A stretch of DNA of 64,000 bases, taken from the NCBI GenBank assembly GCA_025093985.1, contig JACAAK010000003.1, positions 4,588,001 to 4,652,000 of the forward strand, given 5' to 3'. Each line of letters starts with the position of its first letter. Position 1 is the first letter of the stretch. The notes under the pieces are model-generated. The model saw only the letters and a list, made by a program, of their open reading frames with translations. It had not been told where the DNA came from and made no database searches. This document shows positions 11,205 to 22,787 of this stretch, in pieces. The stretch is from Calvatia gigantea (Eukaryota > Basidiomycota > Agaricomycetes > Agaricales > Lycoperdaceae). The position numbers were made by a program, and so were the translations under genes.

Positions 11205-12457
11205 ATGGCACCAGACCTACCCACACACACCACCATCTCGTATAAGAAGATTGAAAGCCAGGATGTCTACTTTGATCTCTATCCACCTCTTGCTGGTTTA
11301 ACCTCCGCTGCTGATGGGATAGTAACTGTCCCTGCTATTGTTTATTTTCACGGCGGAGGGTTAACAGTTGGAACTCGAGCGAGTTGGTTTCCTTACTGGA
11401 TACACGGTAAGACGCTACCAACCAAGAGAATAATGTGTTTGCTGATATGATATCCAGAAAGGGTGGTGGCTTCGGGTTATGCTTTCTTATCGATAGACTA
11501 CCAACTCATCCCACCTACTACCGGGCATAACATCTTATCCGATATATCGGATTTCTTCTCATTCATAGAGAAACCGACTTCCGTTTTCACGACCAAAGTG
11601 GGCACTAGTGAAAGTGAAGTTAGGTACCGGATTGACACGGAAGCGATTTCCGTGGCGGGATCAAGCGCTGGTGGCCTTTGCGCATATCTTGCCGCTACAA
11701 TAGTCAGACCGAAACCCAAAGCTTTGTTGTCGATGTATGGGATGGGTGGAGATTTCATGGTATCGTCCCGTCCGTTTTCTTGGGAAGCAATGTGGAAACT
11801 TACGCCATATTCAAGACTCCGTTTTACCTGGAGCCAAAAGATAAGCCCTTCATCCCAGGCGAAGAACTTGTAGACCCGAAGGGCTACAAAGAGTTCCTCT
11901 TTCCATTCTCATTACCCGGATCACGGGTTCGGAACTCGAATACCACCCTGATAACCACCCGACTCCCGGTTTGCCCACAACCCGGCGCATGCACTTTACG
12001 AGGTTGTTTCATCAACTTGCAGTGTACCTAGACTACTACACAGGATGCTATGAGCCCAGCCTCACCGAGGCTTTGCGAAACAGGAGACGGGAGCTGTTGG
12101 CTCCCCACACGACTGGAGAACAAACCTCGCAACCTCAACCAGAGGAGTGGGGCGGCCCATTAATTCCTGAGCAACATCGAGTCCTGTTCCCTCAGCTTAA
12201 CATCACACCAGATTGGCCTAAAGTGGTGTTGGTGCATGGAAACCAGGATTATTCGGTTCCTCTAAGCGAGTCGCAACATCTGAAGGAGCTTCTTGAGGCA
12301 GGCCGGTGTGGAGGTTATGTTGAAGGTCGTAGAGGGTAAAGATCATGGGTTTGACTCTGAACCAGGCGCAGAGATTGAATTTGGACGTTTGTTCGACGAA
12401 GCGTCGAAGTTTCGAAGGGTCGTGCTGGCGCTGAGTCTGTTTAGGAACGTGGTTTAG
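11205..12457 (+). pseudogene. alpha/beta hydrolase (HSL-type), frame broken
   Basis: Esterase-like hydrolase of the hormone-sensitive-lipase group. Exons 11205-11406, 11458-11759 and 11816 onward join in frame. Visible motifs are the oxyanion motif HGGG (YFHGGG), nucleophile elbow GSSAGG, the acid in HGNQDYSVP and the catalytic His in GKDHGFD. Between FLFPF and EYHPDNHPTPGLPTTRR, near 11910, the frame shifts by one base. Near 12302 an extra G (GGCCGG for GGCCG) shifts it back, so that without correction the protein ends at 12339 before the His. All catalytic residues and the spacing survive, so this is either a recently broken gene or one with two consensus errors. The intended stop would be 12455-12457. 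Confidence 0.7.
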
Positions 12458-12599
12458 AAATTGTTAGGTGGATATGGGGTAGGGATTGCGAGAGGTGGCA
12501 GACAGCTGTGGTGGGATGTAGGGTTATTGAATATACCTATGCACATTGGCGGGTTTCGCTGACCATTTGTGTTTATTGCGAGGTTTAAGGATAAGTCAT

Positions 12600-12785
12600 G
12601 GTCGTTGGAATCTGTGATTCCCATGGACAATTGAAGGAATGTCCACTTGTCATACTAGATGCTTTCCATTCTTGGTCGCACTCCATTGTTCTGATAGTTA
12701 TAAATACAGTAACATACCTACGATGTACTTCGCTCTTTTGCCTCCCAATATATCCTATCTAGTTCCTTCAACAACGGTTGAAGGG
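12600..12785 (-). mobile_element. MITE-like short repeat, copy C (inverted)
   Basis: The reverse complement matches copy A at 7388-7575 closely at both ends: TTGAAGGAACTAGATA, ATATTGGGAGGCAAAAGAGCG, TATTTATA, and TGTCCATGGGAATCA then GATTCCAAC. It lies just downstream of the broken hydrolase. Confidence 0.65.
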
Positions 12786-12869
12786 TTTTGTTTCGCTTGC
12801 AAACAGGTTGCAATTCAGTGGTATCGATGCATCAGCAGCTCAGCAGGAAGGTGCATGGAAGCTTTATGG

Positions 12870-13426
12870 AAATGTTTGGGGGGAAGCTATGAAATAGTTA
12901 AACGTCCGCACATGGAGTACACCAGATTGGAAAGGAGCATATAATCTTATGGATGTTTGAGCTGTGGAGAGAAAAAAAGATCTTATCCTTGTGAGGGCAC
13001 ATCGCCGTAGTAGCGGAAACTCGTCCACCCGCGGGACATAGTTGCTGGTAAGTTCGATGGATTCGCACTGCGTTCCGCCACCCTGGCATTCACCGAGACC
13101 ACCAATGATTATCAAGAATGGCTCCTCAGGCCGAACAGTGGTTTGGTGCCTAGTCATGAGGATGTGCAAAGGTTTGGCGATGAGTTCCTTTAATTGGACG
13201 CGATGATCCTTCCCAAGAATGCTTGAATCATCGGCGAGGCGCTAAGTTTATGTCTCAACGCTAAATGATGGACAAGAGTAGAAATAACTTGGTCTGGATC
13301 GTCCCGATGATTGAGTCTCGAGGAAAATACGGCGGTACCGAGACGACCAGAGGGTTTGCACTCTTCTGCGATGGTCTGTGCAACTGCCCAATTTCCGACT
13401 CTCACTGGGCCCATAGTCCATGGCAT
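12870..13426 (-). pseudogene. NACHT (NLR-type) ATPase domain relic
   Basis: Two minus-strand frames give, in order, the core of a basidiomycete NACHT domain. From 13426: WTMGPVRVGNWAVAQTIAEE, GRLGTAVFSSRLNHRDDP and STLVHHLALRHKLSASP. After a frame change near 13190: LKELIAKPLHILMTRHQ, EEPFLIIIGGLGECQGG, SNYVPRVDEFPLL and SFFLSTAQTSIRLY. In active family members the P-loop is GPxGVGKS/T and Walker B is like LDGLDEC. Here the P-loop Lys and Ser/Thr are gone (VGNWA) and both Walker B acids are Gly, so ATP hydrolysis is lost by substitution. Nothing resembling an N-terminal effector or C-terminal repeats was found, and the F-box gene starts 190 bases upstream on the other strand. It lies 2.7 kb from the intact MLKL-like gene, on the same strand. 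Confidence 0.8.
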
Positions 13427-13618
13427 TCTCCGGTCTCGCCGGGCATCAGTAGGTCGGAACTCGGGCCTGGGTGTCTTCCTTCTAGAGAGTTTTCACCCTT
13501 TCCGCAAACCATAATGTCATTCGGCGCCTACGATCTCAGGCACCCCCCACCCTCGTCCTGAGTATCTTCTCTGGCTTCTGTATGAACTTTGCCAGCTGAA
13601 CCCTAACATCTACCGCCC

Positions 13619-15552
13619 ATGAGCCTTCCAGACGACGTGTGGCATCGCATAGCGACTTTTCTTGTGGAAAAGGATTTACGCAGGCTCTACCCTGTCAATC
13701 GAGCCTTCTACGAAATTGTGATGGCGTTGAGGCATGCGGAGGTTTCGGTTGTGGTATACCGATTAGCTGGAAGCGAGGGTGGTGGGTTGGAGAGGTTGAA
13801 CTATTATCAACTTTCGTGAGCTGCTGCCTTGACTTTTTGTGGTTCCTCACTGACGCGTTAGACGTTAGGGATCCTACGTATGGTGTCTTTCGGGTGGAAG
13901 ATTACACGCCAGAACTCACGCGTTTCATGCGGATGCTGAAAATCTCGTTCTCTTCGCGGAAGTTCCACCTTCAAGAGCTCGCTCAGGTCATTAAGCTCGA
14001 GGAATGGGAGCTGGAGGAAATAGTTGCTGAGGAAGAATTGCCACATTTTGACGAAACAGGAACTTGCTCGCCACAGGCTCGCGCTGATACCACCGGACCC
14101 CGCAAGGCCGCTTCCGTTGTTACTACTCCTGGCATAGACAGGTCACAGCGGTGTGCAAGGGCGAAACTGATGACGCTATTGAAGAATCTCTTCGCGAGTT
14201 CTAAAAATACCCACTCTCCCCCGCTTCCGACTCGAGAAGAAATTAGGTCTGGGACAGTAGCCGGCCGGCAGGGTCCAAACGACAGACGAGCGCACAATCT
14301 CCTCGAGTTTATCTGTTCCCTGACAAAACTGGAGAACCTTGCATTCGAATGGATTCCTACGTGTGGAACTAGCGATGATTGCAACGCGATTAGCTGGTAC
14401 CTCCCGCCGCTTTATAGATCAACATTGGAAGCTTCGGGGGATGGAAGCTTGTTGAGAAGCTTGACCCTGAACGTGGAGATGGGATGTTGGAGACAATTTT
14501 TGCGTCAGAGTTTAATGTTTGAGAGGTTGGAACGGTTCACGGTTTATTGTCGGTCTGGTTGGTGTTGCTGCGGCGAAGCGGCCTCTGTGCTTGTGCCTTT
14601 TATTCAGAGGCATGGGGAGAGGTTGAGGGAGTTGGTGGTTGTGTCAAAGGAGTGTCAGCTCGGTGGGTTGTGGAGCGAGGTTGGGTTTATCCCGGGGTTG
14701 AGGAAGCTCGAGGTCGAAGAAACTCCAAGGCGCTGTGACCCGAGTCGCGATGGAGGGAATTTGTGGGGTTTCCTCGAAATGCACAGTCAAATTCTGACGT
14801 ACCTCATCTGGAAGCTCTCGGACGCAAACCTTGCCCTAACAAATACGGATCTGGGTATCTGGTTTTCAAAGGACCACGAACTTATACACTTCCCGCATCT
14901 CAAAACCCTAGAGTTACAAGGATTGCAGCAGCTCCCACCGTACTTGTTCTTCGGCCCCGTTCTCCGCTACTTGGGAACTTTGCAAACAAGTCTCACAGCA
15001 CTAAAGATACACGGATGGAGGTTGACCCCCGAGCCTTCCGTTGCCCTCCTGGAGGCTATTGCGTCACCCTTGATTACGGTGTTGGATGTGGGCTTGGAGA
15101 AATTGACAAGTGGCCTATTCATGGAAATGGAAATGCTCGTGCCAAATTTGCGAGTTTTGAAAATCGTTTATCGTGAAGCTGTTGGGATATGGGGTGGGGA
15201 GGACCCACAAGACTCGTCGTTCCTACTTCCGGGAAAAGTGGCCAGTAGTGGCAGGTCTATCTCTGAGGTTGCGTCCACGATGAGTGGGAGGCAGAGCCGC
15301 ACAACTTTGGCCGTGGGGCGGTTTATACACGACATTGGGCAGCTAAAGCTCACGGAGTGGCCGGTAGAGGAGCTGGTGTTACGTTGTACACGCATCGACC
15401 AGCTTTCCAAAGATCCGCATTGGAGGGCGAAAAGAGCTGGTGCAGCTGTCTTGAGAGTGATGCCAAGCGTTACCGTTATGAATGGCGTTGTGAGAGAAGA
15501 ATATTTGAGAGAGGTTGAAGAAAACAAGGAATTTATTCCGAAGCTGATGTGA
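13619..15552 (+). CDS. F-box protein
   Basis: Likely substrate receptor of an SCF ubiquitin ligase. Exon 1 (13619-13815) encodes a typical N-terminal F-box: LPDDVWHRIATFLVEKDLRR then LYPVNRAFYEIV. A GTGAGC donor and the GACGTTAG acceptor join it to exon 2 (13869-15552), giving LNYYQLSDPTYGVF in frame. The protein is 626 residues. The C-terminal part has irregular leucine-rich segments (LRSLTLNVEMG, LRKLEVEE, LKTLELQGL, LTALKIHGW, LRVLKIVY), the usual substrate-binding half of mushroom F-box proteins. The upstream NACHT relic is divergent, with no other overlap. The frame is uninterrupted, unlike many neighbours. Confidence 0.85.
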
Positions 15553-16086
15553 GGTGCTTCGTATACTGGACCATTTTCTTGTACATTCGTGTTGTAGGAA
15601 GATAATAACGTGCATAGTAATTCTGTGGTATTTAATTGTGTAATTTACTTAAGATTTGAGCCAGGAGATCCGACTGGACGCCTCTCAGCGTCCAGGTGCC
15701 TTTTAGTAGCGCGAAGTACCTGTATCACGTAGAATGCATCATTTACCACTCCCCACTCAACGCTCAACACTCCGATCCTACGATGTCCGGAGTAACTTCT
15801 TACCAAGGTACGTCAGGTTGTCAAAATAGCCATTGGTCTGTCTTCAAAGGCTATGCGTAGCGAATGGGGCAACTTTCAAAGTTCCACCTTAACTTCGAAA
15901 TCCAGCTTCCAATGAATCGAATTATCCAAATACCAACTCTTACTGAACACTGCATGTGATTCACGATACTGTGCACGACCCGCGCAAGGATGCCCCAAAT
16001 AACCAAATGGCCCAAATTGCGCTTTACCAGAGCCCCGCAAGAAGGAAACGAAGTTCCAGATATAAAGGAAAGGGTTATGTTGGGTT
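15553..16086. other. intergenic, nothing recognised
   Basis: Lies between the convergent F-box and MLKL-like genes. No conserved frame. Confidence 0.6.
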
Positions 16087-17023
16087 TCATCGAGCGAAAG
16101 AGAAATTGATCTGATTACCAGTCCCAAAGACTTTGAAACTATCATCCCTCGTCTCAGTCACATCCCCTGCAACACACGCGTACCCAACACCGGGGGAAAG
16201 GTGGTTCTGAGGGCTTCGGAGAGAACTGAATCCCACTCCAGCTGGGGGACCAGGCGGACTTGATGGCATCACAATCATTTCTTGTGTTTGTTGAGAGGGA
16301 ATTGGTGGGAATGAAGGAGAGGGCATTCGCCACTGTTGTTGTGGTTGCACCCCCGGAATTGGGGGGTGCGACAAAGCCCCGAGCATTGTAATGAGGAGGT
16401 TGTGTACACTGGCCAATTGGGTGCGAATCTCAACGTCACATTGAAGCTAGGGGAAAATCGGTTTTTAAAATGCGTCACGAACGATATTGCGAGGAATCAC
16501 TTACACCGAACAGAGTCATAAAGTGCGTGAGGCGCTCTCGACAATCCCGGATCGCGCCCTGGCGGTGTTGACGACCGAATATTTTCCTCACTCCAGACAG
16601 GCCCTTTATCTTCCTGACACGCTTCTTTATGTATCGTAAGTCACTGCAAAACTTTGAGAAATAGTTGGGGTTATCAAGAGAAGGGAAGCCCAACATACGC
16701 TACAAGTACGTCTGCGTGCCATAGCATCGCAGGGTCGTTCCGAGGTGTATTCTGACCCATTTGCACCCTTTGAATGACGGTCTCTACGATAACGCAGGAG
16801 TCCCTTCCTATGGCAATAAATTCTTCTTTATTGGTCTTCACCATCTGGGATGTCGATAAGAGCTTAAGTTTAAGGCTGGACGAAATAATGTTATTCTTCT
16901 CACCTGAGCGATCTCAAGGATGGAGAGAGCGACACATGCCGCGGTGGCAACACTAGGGACAGGAAAAGACTGCCCTGCGGCTCGTAGTGCTATGGTAGTT
17001 TGTTCATCGATATTGAGAGCCAT
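16087..17023 (-). CDS. MLKL-NTD-like protein with short C-terminal motif, intact copy
   Basis: Four exons, 17023-16904, 16844-16699, 16643-16505 and 16446-16087, all with GT-AG introns, give 254 residues. Residues 1-145 match the helical-bundle adaptor common in basidiomycetes and related to the MLKL N-terminal and HeLo-like domains: VALSILEIAQMVKTNKEEF, RDSCVIVETVIQRV, a basic helix (RYIKKRVRKIKGL) and IRDCRERLTHFMTLFG. Residues from about 150 (QLASVHNLLITMLGALS) lead into a Pro/Gln/Met-rich linker, and the last 26 residues end VFGTGNQINFSFAR. No kinase domain or membrane helix is present. Bundles of this family usually front protein kinases or act in membrane-targeting cell death; this one stands alone with a tail whose GxxNxIxF core resembles RHIM-like amyloid motifs. 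A signalling or death-effector role is inference; a structural adaptor is the alternative. Confidence 0.75.
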
Positions 17024-17090
17024 CGCCGCTGTTGAACTAGTAAGGATGATTCGCTACGAGCAGGGTTAAATAACTCCGAACCTCCATTGG

Positions 17091-17110
17091 ACATGTTTTT
17101 GGTTTTTCCT
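17091..17110 (-). promoter_or_regulatory. CCAAT-containing promoter element, copy 4
   Basis: On the minus strand AAAAACATGT followed by CCAATGGAGG, 68-87 bases upstream of the ATG. It is conserved with copy 2 (4131-4150) and degenerate upstream of copies 1 and 3, so it probably belongs to the gene's promoter. Confidence 0.45.
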
Positions 17111-17548
17111 AGGTGATATAGTCGATGGGTGTATGTAAATGAATGAGCAAAAACGTCTGAAATTTCGCGACTTTCGATTATAGTTAGAAGGCTTTTGGGG
17201 CGGGTAGCAGCTGCACCACCTATCGGTCGAGTACGATGTGGGGGAGAGCGCGGGGGCAATGGAATCTGAGGTAGCATAATGGCCTGGAAATGTGTTGTTT
17301 AAGTATAGCGTTCGCAGCCTTCCGACGGGGATTAATCATTACGCCCCAGCCGCCACTACAGGGATTACGCCCATTTACACCGCCTCGCCGCCATTGCACC
17401 CTCACCACGTGATACCACCCTTCTTGATGATCCTGATTTATGAGATTCGCCTGATGGAGCTGACTGAGAGGGTCTCACCAAACACGCGCAAACATCATAC
17501 TTTCTCAATCCACCATCAACTTCGCTGCATTCCCAACCTGTAGCTATT

Positions 17549-18635
17549 ATGGCCGATCCGAGCGTACTACCCATTCAGCAACCACAGCCAGCTCTACCCC
17601 CGCCAGGTTTCGTAGCCGACACACAGATCCCTGGCCAACCCGTAATTCCTGGACAAGCACCACCGACTGAGGTAGCTGTACCCGGGCAGACGCCTGCAGC
17701 AGAGGAGAATGCATGCGAGACGTTATATATCCAAAATCTGAACGAGAAAGTGAAGCCTCAAGGTGCGTGATTTACTGTTTTATATACGTGGCACTAGCTG
17801 ATCGTGTGGTTATGGGTGATAGTGATGAAGGCAACGCTAAGAGGGTTGTTCAAGTCGTATGGCGAGGTGCTGGATGTGGTGGCCCATGGTAATATGAGGA
17901 TGCGCGGGCAAGCGTTCGTGTCTTTTGCTGAAGTGGAAAATGCAAAAAAGGCGTTGAAGGATGTGCAGAGGTTCCCTTTGTATTCAAAACCCATGGTGCG
18001 CTCCCTTGATCCCCTTTTTTTTTTTTTCAACTTCCATCATATTTATCTTGATATCCGGCCAGCAAATCTCATTCGCGAAAACACGATCGGATGCCGTCGT
18101 TAAAAAACTCGAATCAGAACATTTAGATGAACACAAGAAACGAAGAGAAGACCACAAAAGTGGGTTTTGATTCTCATTTTACCCTGGCGATATCGCTTAA
18201 GCACGGATTTTAGAGGCGACGCGTTACACGAACCCAATCAAAGCAAAGTTTCGGCTTAAACGCCTCGCTGCCGAGAGTATGCTCCCCTTGATTCTTTTTT
18301 CCCTATCCTGACCCACTCACACCCCCTTCTCAGTGGATGGTGGTGCCGTGTTACCACAGTCAAAGAGACCCGCGGTGCAAATGCCCGACGAGTACCTCCC
18401 GCCAAACAAGATTCTGTTCCTGCAAAACCTACCAGAAAACGTCACGAAGGACCAGCTCATGTCGCTCTTCTCGCAGTATCCCAACTTGTACGAGGTGCGT
18501 ATGATCCCGACGAAAAAGGATATTGCCTTTGTGGAGTACGTAGACGAAGGGAGCGCAACAGTGGCAAAGGAGGCGTTGCACAACTACAAGTTGGATGGGG
18601 AGAACAAGATCAAGATCACATTTGCGAGGAAATAG
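17549..18635 (+). CDS. U1A/U2B''-type snRNP RNA-binding protein
   Basis: Spliceosomal RNA-binding protein of the U1A/U2B''/SNF family, nuclear. Five exons: 17549-17762, 17823-17995, 18063-18159, 18214-18276, 18334-18635. A Pro/Gln-rich N-terminus precedes RRM1, with RNP2 TLYIQNLNEKV, the family signature LRGLFKSYGEVLDVVAHGN, RNP1 RGQAFVSF and ISFAKTRSDAV. A basic helix-rich linker (KRREDHKKATRYTNP) follows. RRM2 has RNP2 ILFLQNLPENV, SLFSQYPNLYEVRMIP and ends KIKITFARK. The start at 17549 is the first ATG and gives the usual proline-rich leader. U1A and U2B'' cannot be separated, and many fungi have a single member. Confidence 0.92.
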
Positions 18636-19040
18636 TTTATGTGTTCTGTATGTTCCGTGTAGCAATGTACGACTAATTGAGACAAACCAGGACTGGGCGC
18701 CTGTAAGCTGAGAATGAATATGGTGAGAGTGCCAAGCTGATGCAAAAGGGGGAGGGGCTGGAATGCCAAGAACCAAGCATATTCCAGCTCCTACCACCTC
18801 CTCAACACCCTCAGCATGCGCAGTCTTACAAGGTTCCCGTTCTTGTGCCCGGGGAGGCGGGAGACGAGTGTGAGAGCGGAGGTGGCAGCCTGAGAGCACG
18901 ACAGACCGTACTAATTCTGTTCTTATCTGCTGACCACCACCTCTCACACCTCGATATCCCAATAGAGGTAACTCCAAGCCCCTCATACGTTACAGTCGTG
19001 CTCACTATTCACTAGGACATTATCCTGGTCGCAGCGGGGG

Positions 19041-20535
19041 ATGTTTTCCTCAGACCCTTCGCCGTCAGCGTCTTCGACGACATTGTCGAATTCTCGACCA
19101 CACAGACCTTCTTCCACGCCAGTAATCGCAGGGACGCTCGCGGGATGCATCGTCCTTATAGCCTGTATCCTCACCTTCATCCTCATGAGGAAACGGCGGC
19201 GGCGACTGCTCGCTGAATACGCCTCGCACTTTCACTATCCACGGACTTTCCCGCCCGAGCACCCTGGTGCGTCTCCGAAAAACACGCTCTGAAGAAATGT
19301 TGTCATGCTCATTTCTAACTAACACCTACTATCACCGTCTAGACAAAGGAGAGACATTGGGCACATATACCACCCAGCCGCTACCTCGCCCACCAGATTC
19401 TGCCTCTTCATCAGGGTCATCCTCGGCGCCTCCCCCTCTTCATAGCACAGCTCGACAACATGACCAGCCAAATCACATTGATAGACCGCATGACCATCAG
19501 ATACGTACTCGCCGAACCCGCGCTCCTTCCCCTCTCCACTACCATCATCACCATCACCACCAAAATACCCAATCAAGCCCGAACTATCCGGCCCGACCAT
19601 CCCCCGCCCCTTCTTCCACACCGTTACCTGAACAGCTACATTCGGACCTAGTGGGACGACCTCATGGCCACATTGATGTCATTCCCGGTCACGGTACTGA
19701 GGAAGGCGATAATAACAGCCACAATAATAGTAATAACATTTCCGGTGCCAATCATGAGCCTATTTTTGGGAGTGCCAGGAATCCGGACGTAGATGGGACC
19801 ACGGAGGTGCAGGGGAGGCGGGAAATGGACGTAAGCGTAGGTGGTGGTGGACCTAGTGCGGATGTATTACCTGCTATCATCGTTACGCGCGATATGGAGG
19901 GTGGAATGGAGGGGGGAGACAGGAGCGAACCTCCACCACTATTGAACAGCAGCGAACACGGTCGGAGTGGAGCAGGGAGGAGGGGGTCAGTGCAAAGCAC
20001 TGAAATTAGTAATGCTGGAAACGGAGTTGCAGGGGAAATGAATTACCGTGATGGTGGACGTGATGGAGGAGGGCGGGGGACGTCTGGCACGTCCGTTTCC
20101 GGATTTGGGTTGGAGTACCCTTATCCTGGGTTTGTGGCTGGTTCGAATGAGGATGCTGGTTTTCCGACCCCGAGGAATGGATCGATATCGCGGCCGCCAT
20201 CCTCGTCCTCGCCCCCGTCCTCGCCGAGCGTTTCATTATTGCCGCCTTCTCCTACTATATCTGCGGCTTCTTCGCCCTCAAGGCGCACCCCTTCGTGGAA
20301 TACTTTACACCATCAAAGTATGGAGGACGGGACCGTCCTGACTACCCCCATTCCGCCCGTGTCCAAAACCCAGGTACATGCCCCTAAAGAAGCGAACAGA
20401 ACAACAGCGGAAGAGGATGCACCACCAGCGTATGAGAACATCTGGCCTGATACGAGAGAGGGAGAACTCCGGAGAGCCGAGCTACGCAGTCTTCAACAGA
20501 GGGCGAGATTAGGGCCCACGGCAGCGCGAAATTAG
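19041..20535 (+). CDS. single-pass membrane protein with PPxY motif
   Basis: Unrecognised family, 472 residues. Exons 19041-19266 and 19343-20535. The N-terminus is a short Ser/Thr/Pro-rich stretch of about 27 residues, then one membrane helix (VIAGTLAGCIVLIACILTFI) and a strongly basic stop-transfer MRKRRRR. The long cytoplasmic tail is low in complexity (Pro, Ser, Gly, His, Asn), with a short HHHHHH-type run. Near the C-terminus the sequence EEDAPPAYENIW carries a PPxY motif that WW domains of Rsp5/Nedd4 ligases bind, suggesting ubiquitin-controlled sorting. The frame is open for 22 codons upstream of the ATG, so an extra 5' exon with a larger ectodomain is possible. Confidence 0.7.
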
Positions 20536-22006
20536 ATTATTCCACCCCCCCCCCCTCCCCTGTCATTCGCTCCATTCGCTACCTTCTAAGTTCTGTTTAA
20601 ACGATCTATTCCTTCTTGCATATTTTATAGAACAAATTTCACACGTGGATGTATACTACCCGGGATAGCATGGATTATTGAATTAGCAATGTATTGACCT
20701 GAAAATATCTCAGGTCATGGAACGAGTTATTAATTGCCTTCCGGGTAGAGAGAGAAACAAGCGCGGGAGAGTCGTTCCTAATCGGTGGTGTTGCACGCTG
20801 TTCATGAGCGCGATACGGATTTTCCTCGTAATTTTAGGTGTTATCGAACGCGATTAACGCTCACACAAGAAGCTCTGAACAAGGAAGGCACAAAGTATTT
20901 CAGGAACGCCTGGAGGCATTCAAAAATAGGCACTTGCGGTATTTTTAACTCGGCTTTTTTTGAACGCGCGGGAGAATCAGCCCAATTTATCCACGTAGTG
21001 CGTGAGGCAGGTTAATAAGCCTGATAAATAAATAATTAGATTAGATAAATTGACTGATGACATGGCTGCTGTGATTGCGTTCTTGAGTGTATTTTTAATT
21101 TGGAGGTCGCGGCGGATCATCGTTCAACGCCACGCCTGCTCATGCCTGGGAGACTGCTAAGATAGGGGATGATGCTAATGGCGAAGCTTGGGAGGGGGGT
21201 GTTGGTTTAACAACACCACAAGGCCAGGTTAGGATAAGCTGGGAAGAAGGTATGAGCGCTCAGATATCAGATAGGGACGGAACGGTCATTCGTTTCTGGT
21301 GCCGGTGGCGGAAGCATGGTCAACTCAGCGCCGGCCTCACCGGCAAATACTCCAAGCCGAGCTGTGGGGTGAAAATGGCGCAGACAGGAGGGCAAGCCAG
21401 GATAAAGAATTGCGGATAGACTACACGAGACGACACTCAGAATTTACCCTAAACATTAAAAAGTCAGTAGGAAGTGGTTATGAGTTTCCTAGTGAGCGTG
21501 ATGTTTTGAGGCTGTGCGGGCGGTGGAAGCGAGGTAGCGTTTAGAAACCGTTGGCCTGGAGAGGCCGGGGTGGGTTTTGTGTTGTGGTGTGTCGGCAAGT
21601 TCCGAAGACCCAGATGCGTCGCGCGACTTCAACAAACATCCACCCTTAAGACGCACTCCTTTCATCTACATCACTTCCACCAATTGCTACTTCTCTATAA
21701 AATTATACAAGGTAGGTGAACATATAAAAATGAGGTTTTCCAAATTCGAGGTAGGTTTGTCGAGATAGGGTTGCGAGAGAAAATCGAAAGAGATATTCAA
21801 CCAATCTTCCGAGTCAAAAATCGCTCAGAATGCGGTGGCTCGTGCGCCTTCGCAAGCGTGAGAATGTTCCTTATTGCTTTGGGGGTTCCAACGGGGTGTC
21901 AGTTCCTAAATCCTTACCCCTGCCTCCTTACTCCTTTATTCCCGCCCACCACCTTCTGCTACAACTTTCCTCAAGACAACCCGTATTTCATCGACATCAG
22001 TAACAA
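20536..22006. other. intergenic with a poly-C run
   Basis: A C-rich run lies at about 20546-20559 just after the stop codon. No conserved frame in 20600-21900; short frames at 20785-21015 and 21299-21544 resemble nothing known to me. The last few hundred bases probably form the histone H3 promoter (CTATAAAATTATA near 21695). Confidence 0.5.

Positions 22007-22787
<781 letters not shown>

Noticed and set aside
13639..13868. The 637-codon plus-strand frame taken as one unspliced protein
   Set aside because: Its first 75 codons are the wrong frame of the F-box exon; the GTGAGC...GTTAG intron joins the true F-box frame to the rest.
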